Assembly (NCBI GenBank): GCA_000697335.1
Contig: JNEM01010770.1
Span: 1 to 30,530, forward strand
Source: Conidiobolus incongruus B7586
Taxonomy: Eukaryota; Entomophthoromycota; Entomophthoromycetes; Entomophthorales; Conidiobolaceae
Reading direction: 5' to 3'
Length of the DNA stretch: 30,530 nt
The notes under the pieces are model-generated. The model saw only the letters and a list, made by a program, of their open reading frames with translations, ran no database searches and was not told the DNA's origin. Position 1 is the stretch's first letter. Every line of letters starts with the position of its first letter. Positions 1 through 10,608 of the stretch are shown here, one piece after another. The position numbers and the translations under genes are program-made.

Positions 1-429
1 AATTTATATTAGGTAGTGCTAATATACTAAAATATTAATAGAATATAATCTGAATTTTGAAAAAATATAAAAAATAGAAAATAATAAGAATAAAAGGAAA
101 ACACATTAATTTATTAGATAATTTAATATTATTTATATAGTTAATTTAGCTTTAAAAATATAAATTCATTATATAAATTATAATTAAATATATTATATAA
201 AAGTATAAATATAAGAATTTTAAGAACCAGCCTTTTAATATATCATATGAAATTAAAACAATTTATTTTTAGATTGTAATTAATAAATATTCTCTTAATA
301 AATAAATATCAGTTATTTAAATTAATTTTAATAGAAAAATTGTTTGATTTAATTTTCAAAGATAAATTAAATAATAGAATATCTGATATTATTTTTTATA
401 TCAGCTAATATTTCAATATTATTTTTATT

Positions 430-765
430 ATAAATCATAAATATTATTTTATATAATAATTATAGAATATATAAAGTTTAATTTTAAAAAGTTCTTTTAT
501 ATAAATAAAAAGTTACTATATTTAGTATATTGACCACATTATATCTTATATGACTATATTTACTTTAAGTAATTAAAAATTATATATTTAAGAAAAAATT
601 CATAAAAAAATTAAATTGATATATGAAATATCAAAAATAAGTTTTCAATAAAAAAATAATTGTTTAAATTCTAGAAGGTAGGTAAAAGTATAGTAAAGAA
701 TTATTAATAATAAAATAAAGTATTGATTTTAATTATATATTAAATTCTATAAATCACATATTAAT
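430..765 (+). mobile_element. Decayed 3' part of a mariner A-family copy (A5)
   Basis: This stretch aligns by eye with the last third of mariner copy A2 (about 10225-10530). Shared landmarks in the same order are the block around ATTTTATATAATAATTATA, the segment matching the DD34D third-catalytic region (TAGTATATT followed by a TTAAGTAATTAAAAA-like block), and the end of the transposase frame, AAGTATAGTAAAGAATTATT here against AAGTATAGCAAAAAGTTATT in A2. It is more diverged than A1-A4. By length, a complete copy would start outside the window, so the left boundary is unknown and weaker similarity may extend further left. No inverted repeat is clear at its 3' end. The family call is firm only because intact neighbours exist for comparison. 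Confidence 0.55.
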
Positions 766-1763
766 AATATTAAATTTTGATTTTGAAATTTTACTATTGT
801 TGAATCTTTTATATTAATAGAATCTTTAATTTTTTAATTTTTAAGTATCAAATTTTATTTCAAAGTAATTACTTATGATCAATGAATAAAGTTTGCATTG
901 AATATTGATAGTGATTTCATCTCTGTTCAATTTAGTTATATTTGGTTATTTAATTTATAAATATATTATTCAAAAAATAAGATAATTTAGATTAGATATT
1001 TGATCTATTTGTTATTCAACAATTTAATCTATAAATTAATTTTATATTTCGAGATTATTGGAGGTATAGTTGAGTAAAAATTAATTTGTTATTTGAAATA
1101 TAAGCAAATTTTGACTTAAGGTTGTATATTGAGATACTATTAAGAGGGGCTAATTGTTTGAGCAACAAATATAAACTACCTATCCAAAGTATTTTGGAGT
1201 GAATATCTGGTAAAAGTGGTCAATATAGTTAAAATCATTGTATTTTATAAAATTGGGGGGTTTCCTATTTAGGATTACAGAGGGTGTTTTCATCTTGGTA
1301 TCATATTTGCTATACTTAGAACAATTATTTTATCATTATTAATAATACTGATGTTTAATTCATATAAAAATCATAATTTGTTATAATATATGATCTTTGA
1401 TTTTAGCTGTGGAATTCAAATCGATAATATTACATCATAGTATATTATTTTAATTTAGCGAATTGGTTCAAATTGATCAAATATTGTTTAATTAATTCAT
1501 GATAAAATTACAAATCGTGACCTTTATAAAATAAATCTAACTATAGTTTGTTTAAAATTAAAGATAATGATTGGATGATTCATTTTGAATACAGATTATT
1601 TTTAATAATAATAACTGATCTTGAAGTCAGTAACCTGATTTCAATACACGTTTCTTAATTTTGTACAATTTTATCATTTACTATCCCAAATCCAACATTA
1701 ATCATTTCTATTTTATTTTCTATTGGTTTTGTTTGTTTTTCAGTTGATATATACATCAGCAAG
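766..1763. other. Gene-free AT-rich DNA upstream of the Zn2Cys6 gene
   Basis: No supported gene. A patch of slightly higher GC lies at about 1050-1310, and its minus strand has about 40 open codons around 1080-1200, but I recognise no family. The last 50 bases before the start codon are pyrimidine-rich and end in TTTTTCAG at about 1735-1742, a good intron acceptor. The Zn2Cys6 transcript may therefore have an intron in its leader. No TATA box or upstream motif stands out enough to call. Confidence 0.4.
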
Positions 1764-3713
1764 ATGATGGTTGATATGGTTTATAAAAACAGATTTCAGC
1801 ATAGCTGTAATATGTGTCGAAGTAAAAAGATACGCTGTGATAGAGGTCAACCTACCTGCAGTAATTGTAAAAAACGGGCAATTGAATGCGTATATACAAC
1901 TAATTCCAGAAATTCTAATCAGAAGAATTTATATGACTCAGTTCCCGGTCAACTTCATCTCTTTCAATATATCACAGAAAGCTCCAACAAGTTATCTAAA
2001 AAAGATAACGTTGGTAAAACGTTAAGATTTTCGATTAAAAAACCACTGCTTACCCCAGATAAAACTTCACCACCTCCTAATTTAGAGAGCGACAGTGATA
2101 ACAGCACTGTGACTCCAAACTCTAACCAACTTGTATTCAACATTTCTGCTTCAACTCCAGAGCACTCAGGCCATAGCTCAAGCCCCTTTGCTTTTGCATT
2201 AAATGAATCGGACTTTACTCTTTATTTGGAGCCGCTTATACCAAAGAGTTATTTAGAAAACTATGTGTCACTATTTGATATTAATTGGATAAAACAATTA
2301 AAAATCACCTTTCCATCCATAGCCTCCAAAGGTAAATATTATGAGCTTGTTAATGAAGATATAATTTCCAGTCATTCACTCAAGTGTCAAAAATCCGATG
2401 GTTCCTGCCACTCCGAGCTTATATATACCGTTGGTTGTGATTACGTCGCCCAGTATCATCCATTAACATCTTCCAAATCACTCACTTCAGGCTCAATTAA
2501 AAGCTTAGAACTACATCTTATTAACTTATATTTTAGTATTGTCAATGTTTTCAACCCATTAGTTCACCAAGAAACCTTTTATAAAAAATTGGCACTCGGC
2601 TATCCTTATGTATCTGAATCACTTGTTTACGCTATTTGTTATCGAGCTGCGGGCTATATAACTCTTAACCCTTTCTACTCAGTCGCATGTCCTTATCGTT
2701 TAGCTGCCGAGTACCAAGCAAAAGCTTTGGCATTGATATATAAAGACTGTGAAAATCCAACTCTTGAAACTCTCCAAAGTATAATTCTCATCCATAATGG
2801 AGATTGTAATTTATCTAAGCAATTGATAGGACTTCAATTCCAAATTTTAAAACACTTAGATATTCATAATTTAACAGAAAAGACCCTTCACGAAAAATAT
2901 CCAACAGATAGCCAAAAAGAGGAAGTTTTGAACTGCTGGACCCTATTATTCTCATTAGACAAACTTTGTGCATTCACGAGAGGTTTACCTTTTCATCTAC
3001 CAGTCTCCAATATTGATCTCGTCATGAATTTTTTTCAAAAGCGCTATACTCTCGGAGAAAAATTTACACCATATCAGCAAACTCGTTCATACTGTCAGAT
3101 GGCTTCCTTGTCCCTGTTTGAGATTTCTGATATGCTTGCGAGAATGGAGCTATCTCTCAAATATCTTCCAACCGATTTCAATACTCTATATAACTATGTA
3201 ATAGAGTGTGACAACCAATTAGAATCGGCATTCAATAAATTGCTTGACTCTATACCTCGAAATTCAACAGAGCCCATTATTTGCATTGCTCTTGTCTTGT
3301 TTCGAGCTTACTATCACCTTGCTTCAATTCACATATACTCCTCAATAGGAAAGCTTTCTATGAACTATCCCTCACTAGCTGCTTTCTTGACGAAAAAATG
3401 CATATCGGCAGCAAGCGGTATTGCGTTTATCTTCCAATGTTTCCCCCACGAATTACTTGCGTATGGACCCCTCCTCAAAATGAATTCCCTTATAATGAGT
3501 TACTCCGTCTTCCAACTTATTCAAAATATAGGCATCGCCGACTACTACTGCCTAGCGGAAGCCGGAAAATTGACAATATTAATAGCTCATCAGAAATTTG
3601 TTGCAATTTTGTTTGGGTTTATCATTACTTTGGAACAGGGAGATGCAGCCGTCAACGAATTTATTAAGGAGACTCGATTATTCAAAATGCCTAATTCACA
3701 ATTGTTACTATAG
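1764..3713 (+). CDS. Zn2Cys6 binuclear-cluster transcription factor, 649 aa
   Basis: A fungal nuclear DNA-binding regulator. Residues 15-42 form a full zinc cluster, Cys15-X2-Cys18-X6-Cys25-X6-Cys32-X2-Cys35-X6-Cys42, with the basic stretch RSKKIRCDRG and the proline (QPTC) usual in Gal4-type clusters. A Ser/Asn/Pro-rich linker follows (about 45-150). From about residue 245 there is a helical middle homology region of the Fungal_trans type, recognisable from FNPLVHQETFYKKL and a later GLPFHLP segment. The length is normal for the family. The reading frame is uninterrupted and ends in TAG. The start is the first ATG of a tandem ATG-ATG. The frame stays open for some codons upstream, and a CAG acceptor-like site lies about 20 nt before the ATG, so a leader intron or a small upstream coding exon is possible. 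The target genes cannot be told from sequence, and no metabolic cluster adjoins it. Confidence 0.93.
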   Translation: MMVDMVYKNRFQHSCNMCRSKKIRCDRGQPTCSNCKKRAIECVYTTNSRNSNQKNLYDSVPGQLHLFQYITESSNKLSKKDNVGKTLRFSIKKPLLTPDKTSPPPNLESDSDNSTVTPNSNQLVFNISASTPEHSGHSSSPFAFALNESDFTLYLEPLIPKSYLENYVSLFDINWIKQLKITFPSIASKGKYYELVNEDIISSHSLKCQKSDGSCHSELIYTVGCDYVAQYHPLTSSKSLTSGSIKSLELHLINLYFSIVNVFNPLVHQETFYKKLALGYPYVSESLVYAICYRAAGYITLNPFYSVACPYRLAAEYQAKALALIYKDCENPTLETLQSIILIHNGDCNLSKQLIGLQFQILKHLDIHNLTEKTLHEKYPTDSQKEEVLNCWTLLFSLDKLCAFTRGLPFHLPVSNIDLVMNFFQKRYTLGEKFTPYQQTRSYCQMASLSLFEISDMLARMELSLKYLPTDFNTLYNYVIECDNQLESAFNKLLDSIPRNSTEPIICIALVLFRAYYHLASIHIYSSIGKLSMNYPSLAAFLTKKCISAASGIAFIFQCFPHELLAYGPLLKMNSLIMSYSVFQLIQNIGIADYYCLAEAGKLTILIAHQKFVAILFGFIITLEQGDAAVNEFIKETRLFKMPNSQLLL

Positions 3714-5399
3714 TTTATTGATTTTTTAATTGGTAATACCTTTACTTGAATATCCTCAAGATCAATCAACATAGGAATCCTAGGTATTTTGTCTTTGATC
3801 TATTGTTTTTTAAAAGATGATGCAAACCTTTCAATCACTATTTCGGCAGGATATCTGATTGAATTAAATTAATTCTTGACTCTCCTCTTCTATTACCCAA
3901 AATTCTGTAATTACCACGTTATCAAACCCAAAGGCTTGATATTATTTTCAATAATTACCACCACCTCATTTATCACTCCCTATCATCATTATATTTAATT
4001 ATTTTATGATTTTCATAATCATTCATTGTATAATACATTTTAATTTTATTCAAAAAACGTCAAGTCTTTTGTCTATTCTGCCATGAAAATTTCTGTATTT
4101 TATTAAATTATTAATAAAATTTGATTTACACTTTACTATAAAATAAATAGTTTGGGATCTTATGATCAAATGTTGACCATACTGAAAATCTTGGGCAAAT
4201 TTGAATATAAATTAATTAAAAACGTTTTGTTATGATTTGATATACTTTATACATTGTAAGGTATATTAATTCTAAAGTATTTAAATTTATATCATTATAA
4301 ATTTTGTTATAAAACACATCATAATACATTTTTATCAATATGTTTCATTTACATCAAATTATATTACTGATATAATAGTGTAGTATCAATATTGCAAACA
4401 TATACAAAATCCATTATTAAAATGCATACAGTGCACTGTTGTTTCTACAATTAATGTTTATAAAAAATGCTATTACAATAAAGTTCAACGTCCTATAATT
4501 ACCGAAAAACTTTATTAAGCATTAATCATTGATAAAATTGAATTAATAATCCAATCATTGAAATAAGGGTTTATCATGTTAATCTGTGACTTTATATATA
4601 TTTTTTCCTTTTTTTAACATTGATTACATATAACATTTGGATCATTTGAAATTGTTAAAATTTGATGCAAATATATCTCTTATTTGTAATGATATTCCAT
4701 AATTCATAGTTTTAATAATTATATCTCTGATTTAATAAATAATGGTTAGGATATTGGGTGAATTTGGTACCAATAATTTCACACAATTTTTCCTTTCATC
4801 TTTAGATTTAGAAATTAGTTTAAGAATAGTTTATCAAGTTTTTTGATTAGTGATAGAGTATTAAATAATAACAAAGTTAAATTCCAAGTATATTTTCATG
4901 TTTTTTAAAATAAATTATTATTGATATTTAGAAATTAATTCAAAATAACAAATGAATAAAATGATAAAATCAGAATTTTTAAATTATTAATATTTCAATT
5001 ATAGTTTAATTGGTTTTATACTCAATTTGAATTCATTTGTTTAATAATAATTTATCTAAAATTGATACAATACTGCCCACATTTAAATATACCAATGAGC
5101 TATTCTGGAAATTCAATCAAATACCTTCATTAATTTATTTTCAACGGATATTAATATCCTTAATATTATTCCAATGCAATTTTAAATAGAATTTATATAA
5201 GTTTTACATTAACCAGGTAAATATTCAAAGGGTCTTAAATTGAATTTAGATGTATCCTTTTGGTATAATATTATATAAATAAATTCTCCCTTAATTCCTA
5301 TAACTCTTAAACTTTGATCAGAGGCTGGAATGAGCTTAAGATATGATGCATATCTTAATAAATAGATAATTAAGCATCAGGAAAATTGATTTATTTTGT
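3714..5399. other. Gene-free AT-rich intergenic DNA
   Basis: I see no supported gene, RNA gene or repeat with recognisable ends. At about 3850-3990 the minus strand has short open stretches on either side of a stop. They contain two similar GTGGTAATTA-type segments, which may be a small diverged duplication. Nothing else departs from low-complexity AT-rich sequence. Confidence 0.4.
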
Positions 5400-6240
5400 G
5401 ATTTCAAAAATTTCAATTTTAGACTTTTGTCTGTCATAAACCATCGAAAAATCTCGAAATACATTATACTCTCCTCCTGTAAATTTGTCATATTGAATTC
5501 CATTATTAGAAAGAATTCACCAAATAGTAGATTTTTTGTTATTCTAGCATTAACTAATACTCAAAATTCCCTGTTTGATTATTGGTATAGATTCCTTATA
5601 CATAAATACATTATCACCAGAGTTGAATTTCATTTCATTTTCCAATACTATGGAAGGATCAATATTATCTGGTAATGGTCTCTATAGTTGTTTTGAATCT
5701 TTGAGGGTTAAGGTATTTTTATCTCAAACGCTTGTGACCATAGGAGCACCCCGTTGAATTAAGTTTTTTTTGAATTTCTTAATATGTACATCGGATTTGC
5801 TGCGAGGCCTCACTAGAGTTATCGCATCTGAGAGCTACTCAAGAGCTGGGGACTCCTTTTCTTATATTGAACTCAGGGGCGATTAAATATAGTTAAGAGA
5901 TAAGGACATCTTCAAGCATGCTTGGAAGTGTGTTGTGAGTGATATCCGATGTTCAATGGTTAAGATATGATTTGATGAATCTTTAGGTAATTGACTTGAA
6001 ACTAAGTTAAAGAAGCAGTTCTGGCTAGAAAAGTAATTACCTCCCTAGATATAATTAAACAAAGAGATAGGATTATTTTTCTTGAGTTTACTACTGTTAA
6101 TCTAGTGAATTTCAAGAGGTGAACCAAATTTCTAGTTTTCACCAGAGACTTGGGGACAATCACCATGCCTTGTTACAAAATGAAATGTTACAACGCTTTT
6201 AACCTGGTGAAGATATTGATTTGGTACCAATATTTTTCCA
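5400..6240. other. GC-richer island of unknown origin, probably decayed coding DNA
   Basis: The base composition is clearly less AT-rich than on either side. Coding-like open stretches occur on both strands. On the plus strand about 60 codons run at 5575-5757. On the minus strand several stretches rich in Asp, Asn, Glu and Lys are interrupted by a few stops. I could not match either strand to a family, and no terminal repeats or target duplications are evident. It could be a relic gene, a fossil of a larger mobile element, or a non-coding RNA locus. It is recorded as unresolved. Confidence 0.35.
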
Positions 6241-6449
6241 ATATTGAGACAAGAAAATGAAAAATATTTACAAATAGTGATGAGGGGTTAATCTTCTTTA
6301 GTAGGAAAATTTTATAATATGATATCAAACACCTTGAAAAATTTTGCATTTGTCCAACACTTAAAACTAATTGTGAGATTTAAATTTTGAAATTTTTATC
6401 ATTATATTAGTATGGAAATTAAGAAATGGCAAATTTTTTAATTTCTAAT

Positions 6450-6519
6450 CTTTCAAACATATTATATGTTTTGAAAGGTTATATATATATATATAATATA
6501 TAGGAAAATAGATATTTTC
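6450..6519. repeat. Subterminal palindrome and hairpin of mariner A1
   Basis: Positions 6450-6477 form an imperfect palindrome (CTTTCAAACATA, a short centre, then TATGTTTTGAAAG). Positions 6504-6519 read GAAAATA-GA-TATTTTC. Both recur at the matching place in A4 (21259-21286 and 21219-21234) and in A3 (about 19553-19582 and about 19511-19528). A2 keeps the first (about 9335-9360). They occur only at the 5' end of the element. Confidence 0.7.
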
Positions 6520-6600
6520 AAACTATATATATATATATTCAATTTTAATTCTTTTTTTATTAAAATATTTTGATTTTAAAATTTATACTTAAAATTAATC

Positions 6601-7633
6601 ATGCTTAAACTAGATTGTGATTATCAAAATGTTTATATTTTTGTATCTTTAAAACTTAACTATAAACCCTCTAAAATCATCTAAAACTTACAAACAGCTT
6701 ATAAAGATGGTGCTTTATCTAAAACTACCATATATCACTAGATTTATGATTTTAAAGCTAGAAAGGACACTATTTAAAATTTACCAAAATCTAAAAGACT
6801 AATTTCTATTGTTAGTCTTTTATTTATTAATAGAGTAAAAAAATATATTAAGAAATACCTTTTTATTTTTGTTAGAGAACTATTAAAGTAATTTAATGTT
6901 AATAATACAAGCATGTTATATTTACTTAAGTTTAAACTTGGATTAATTAATAAAAATGTAAAATAGATACCTTATAATTTAATAGAAGCTTAAAAGAAAG
7001 CTAGAGTAGCTATAGCTAAACTAAACTTATTAAAGTATAACTAAAAACAAAGGTTTTTACAGTAAACACTTAAAATTAATAAATTTTAAATTCCTTTATA
7101 TAATCCTTTACTTAAAAATAAAATAAAATGTTAGGTTAAGTTAAATTAATCCTTTACAAATTTTAATAAATAAGCACTTTAAATATAAGTAAATATTAAT
7201 TATTATAATAGATTATAATATTATATGGTTTTTTTATTTAATATCTTAAGGAAAATTAATTAATAATAAATTATATATTACCTTTTTAAATAAAACAATT
7301 TCTAAATAATATTCTTAATATAAATTAAAAACATTTATTATTTTATATATTAATTACAAAATATATAAAATTAAAGCTATAAAAGATTTTTTATATAAAA
7401 AGAATTAAAGGGAGTTACCACATCTAGTATATTTACTTGATTATAACCTATATAATTATAATTGTTTTAGACAATTAAAAAAATAGCTTACAAGAAAAAA
7501 AATTCCTACAAACAAATTAAATTAGTTTGTAAAATATTAAATTTCAGTTTTTAATAAAAAGAATTATTTTTTAGATATTAGAAACTTATCAAAAATATAA
7601 AACAGAGTTATTAATAATAAAAGAGGCTATTAA
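6601..7633 (+). pseudogene. Mariner A1 transposase pseudogene
   Basis: Cut-and-paste transposase of a DD34D mariner lineage. The ATG at 6601 opens an N-terminal helix-turn-helix region containing KLNYKPSKII and, further on, TTIYH-stop-IYDFKARKD. The mariner motif WVPHEL follows in the form stop-IPYNLIEAQKKARV at about 6962. Near the end, the third catalytic block reads DYN-LYNYNCF at about 7440-7470, where A2 has DYN-LCDYNCF. The frame ends with TAA at 7631-7633. The span is about 344 codons, normal for mariner, with one small net indel. The many internal stops are TAA or TAG and fall where relatives have Gln or Trp. The expected product is inactive. Confidence 0.85.
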
Positions 7634-7724
7634 TTTTATATTATTTATTAATTTTTATATATTATTTATTAATTTATTTGTTTAATTTTAATTTTAAAAT
7701 TGTGCTATTACTTAATTTCTATAC

Positions 7725-9294
7725 TAATATTAAAATTTTTCACATAATATTTGGAAAATAACATATATAAGTTGGTTAATATTTCAGATGTATTTTATTA
7801 ATATAATAAAATTTTAAGGGATATTTATTCTAAAGATAATTATAAAAACAATTATAATTGAAAATCATTTTAAAAGGCCTAATTGTATATAACAAAAATA
7901 TTCAAGTTGATTTAATATATTATTTATAAATTTAATCAAAAATTACCTCTGAAATATTCAAATATAATTTTTCAGTATTTATAAAATTAATATTCATCCT
8001 TTATAATATATATCTATAATCATACATTCAAAATTTAATATGGTAAATTTTGATTATATATTTTAGGAGGTAAACTCTATTAATTGATTTGAAATAAATA
8101 AAGATTATATAACTTTATATAGGTAAAGTTAAAAAAATTTAAATATCAATTGAATAAAAAATTTATAAGTTTAATATATATGCTTTGATTAATATTAATT
8201 CTTTATTAAAATAATTTTATATTATATTTATTTTAATAACTTAATAGTGAAAAACAATTTGCCTTAAAAAATGATCTTAACTATGAACTTTTTATAATTA
8301 TTAAAATTACTAAAAATATTTTATTATAACTATTATATTAAGATTTAAAATTTATTAATAATTCAAAAAATGAATTTCTTTTCTTATTTTTTGAATTATT
8401 AAAATAGTTTTTCAATTTTATTAAAAGCGAATTATATATATCAATTGAAGATTAACCAGGATATATTAATACTAACTATAAAGGTTATCATATATATTAA
8501 GTTTCAAACTTCGTTTAATTAATTAAAAAATTTAAAAAATACTTGAGTTATGAGTAGGTTAAATTTAATATAATACCATTAAATATCAAATATTTTCTAT
8601 TAAATATTTTTAATTCCAAAATTATTAAGATTTTATAACTTAATCAAAACAATAAATATTAAATTAAATTAATTTTTTAAAAATACAATTGATAAATATT
8701 TTCTTTATAGATAAATATTAATTACCTCAATATATTAGTATGATATATAGTTTTATATAAAGATTTTAAAGTTAAATTAATTAATAACAAGCTATATAGT
8801 ATTATTAAGATAAATCAAAAAATTAAATATATTAATATAAAAATTAAAAATATTTTATTGATTAAAATCAATAGAAAAATATATCAAATTTAATATACCC
8901 ATTATATTATAATATATATCATTTTAATTACTTTGGGTATTAATATTTTTATATAAAAAATTACTATAAATAAAACTAATTAGTAACTAAAAAACTCTTT
9001 TTTAGATGCTAACTTTCAAATAACAATAAGGCAAAAAAGTTTGATCAAAAATATATATTGATTTTTTATTATTAATTCATATTTTTTGCAAGTAATATAA
9101 TATAAATCATATTCAAATTTTATTTCAAGAAGTTATCACTATTTAAATTCTAAGATAATAAATCAACTAAAATCAATAGTATTGAAATAATATATTATAA
9201 TTAATCAGAAATTTTTCAAGTGATGTCTCAATATAATTTAAATATCTATTTATTAATCTTCCACAAATAAATTCTATAGCATATTAATCTATTA
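7725..9294. other. AT-rich spacer between mariner copies A1 and A2
   Basis: No supported gene. A perfect 16-bp inverted repeat lies at about 8354-8402. The plus strand at about 8250-8600 has broken open stretches with a coding-like look, but I recognise no family. The rest is low-complexity A/T sequence, possibly much older repeat debris. Confidence 0.4.
8354..8402. repeat. Perfect 16-bp inverted repeat with short loop
   Basis: TTAATAATTCAAAAAA at the left is mirrored by TTTTTTGAATTATTAA at the right, with a loop of about 17 nt. Neither arm matches the inverted repeats of elements A, B or C. It could be a hairpin-forming site, a tiny non-autonomous element, or chance in very AT-rich DNA. Confidence 0.55.
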
Positions 9295-9397
9295 TCTTAA
9301 ATTTGAAAAAATGGGAAATTTTTTAATTTCTGATTTTTCAAACATATTATTTGTTTGAAATAAATAAATATATACAGAGTTAATAGGAAATTATGTA

Positions 9398-9428
<31 letters not shown>

Positions 9429-10608
9429 ATAATTTTTTTGATTAAAAAATTAACTTTTTAAAATTAGTTGTTTAATTTAATTATGTTTAAACTAAATAGT
9501 AATCATTAAAAGTTTTTTATTTTAGTATTAATAAAGCTTAACTATAAGCCTTTTAAAATTATTTAAAATTTATAAATAGCTTTTAGTAATAAAGTATTAT
9601 CTAAATTAACAATTTATTATTAGGTAAATTATTTTAAAGTTAAGAGAAAAATTATCTAAAACCTGTTAAAATCTAAAAAATTAACTTTAACTATTATTTT
9701 TTCAATTGTTACTAGAGTGAAAAAATATATTGAAAAGCACTTTTTTATTTTAGCAAAAGAATTATCTAAGCACTTTAATATTAGTTTTATAAGTATTTTA
9801 TATATATTATAGTTTAAACTTAAATTAATAAATAAAAATATAAAATAAATACCTTATAATTTAATTAAAGTTTAAAAAAAGGCTAAAATAGTTATTACTA
9901 AACAAAACTTACTAAAATATTACTAGAAGCTTAAACTTTTATAACAAATAATTATAATTGATGAATCTTAAATCTTTATATATAATCTTTTATTAAAACA
10001 CAAATCAAAATGCTAGATTAAGTTAAATTAACTTTTTCTACAAATCCCTTTAAATAAACATTTTGTTACTAAGTAAATATTAATTATTATAGTAGATTAT
10101 AATAATATATGTTACTCTTATTTAGTTCCTAAAAGAAAATCAATTAATAATAAATTTCATATTGTTTTTTTAAATAAAAGTATTTCTAATTGGTGTTCTC
10201 AATATAATTTGAGAAAACTTAGTATTTTATATAATAATTATAAAACTCATAAATCTAAAGCTGTAAAAAACTTTCTAATTAGAAATAACTAGAAAAAACT
10301 ACCACATCTAGTATATTCTTTAGATTATAACCTATGTGATTATAATTGCTTTAGGTAATTAAAAAACCAGCTTGTAGGAAAGAAAATTTCTGCAGGAAAA
10401 TTTAATTGGTTTGTGAAATATCAAATTTCAGTCTTTAATAAAAAGAACTGTTTTTTAGGTGTTAGATCTTTGCCAAAAGTATAGCAAAAAGTTATTAATA
10501 ATAAAAGAAACTATTAAATTTATATTATATATTTATTTTTATATATTATATATTAAAATATTTATTTATTTTCAATCACAAAAAAATCCCATTATTAAAA
10601 ATGCAGAG
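9295..10608 (+). mobile_element. Mariner-family transposon copy A2 (DD34D), near full length, older
   Basis: About 1314 bp, with TA at 9293-9294 and 10609-10610. The ends were placed by aligning with A1: the internal left block GGGAAATTTTTTAATTTC matches A1, but the outermost 20 bp have diverged. The 3' untranslated part contains TTTTCAATCACAAAAAA, shared with A3 and absent from A1 and A4, so there are at least two subfamilies. A run of TA at about 9404-9428 separates the 5' end from the gene. Divergence from A1 and A4 is higher, suggesting an older insertion. Confidence 0.8.
9483..10517 (+). pseudogene. Mariner A2 transposase pseudogene, frame length preserved
   Basis: From the ATG at 9483 to TAA at 10515-10517 there are exactly 345 codons, so no net frameshift has built up, although about a dozen or more internal stops are present. 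The first catalytic block reads IIIDES-stop-IF at about 9954 (mariner consensus DESW) and keeps its Asp. The second reads LYNNYKTHKSKAV at about 10230, with Asn in place of Asp (GAT to AAT would explain it). The third reads DYNLCDYNCF at about 10330 and keeps its Asp. The gap between the second and third catalytic positions is 34 residues, which defines DD34D. The end, LPKV-stop-QKVINN, matches the mariner C-terminus. The stops seen are TAA or TAG at Gln or Trp sites. Confidence 0.85.

Larger units (their letters stand above)
6410..7724 (+). mobile_element. Mariner-family transposon copy A1 (DD34D), near full length
   Basis: A 1315-bp element flanked by TA at 6408-6409 and 7725-7726, the target duplication of the Tc1/mariner superfamily. 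The ends are inverted: the left end reads GTATGGAAATTAAGAAATGG, and the right end, read inward, GTATAGAAATTAAGTAATAG. Just inside the left repeat lie a palindrome at 6450-6477 and a small hairpin at 6504-6519, then a run of TA. A transposase pseudogene fills most of the rest. It closely resembles copy A4 (20038-21326, opposite strand), including the same 3' untranslated segment, while A2 and A3 share a different 3' end. It is non-autonomous in its present state because the transposase frame contains many stop codons. Confidence 0.88.

Noticed and set aside
1400-1475. tRNA-like B-box resemblances (TTCAAATCG, GGTTCAAATTG)
   Set aside because: No acceptor stem, A box or cloverleaf could be found around them.
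3281-3667. 128-codon open frame inside the Zn2Cys6 gene
   Set aside because: It lies in another frame of a convincing gene and has no independent support.
5427-5757. Two overlapping plus-strand open frames of 60-82 codons
   Set aside because: They overlap in different frames, have no homologue I recognise and no stronger coding look than the opposite strand. They are kept only as part of the unresolved GC-richer island.
7725-9294. Possible reverse-transcriptase or integrase remnant in the A1-A2 spacer
   Set aside because: Broken coding-like stretches were seen, but no motif of any polymerase or integrase family could be recognised.
9361-9430. Tandem repeat array resembling CRISPR or centromeric satellite
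   Set aside because: It is simple TA dinucleotide DNA in the mariner leader. There are no spaced repeats or longer units.
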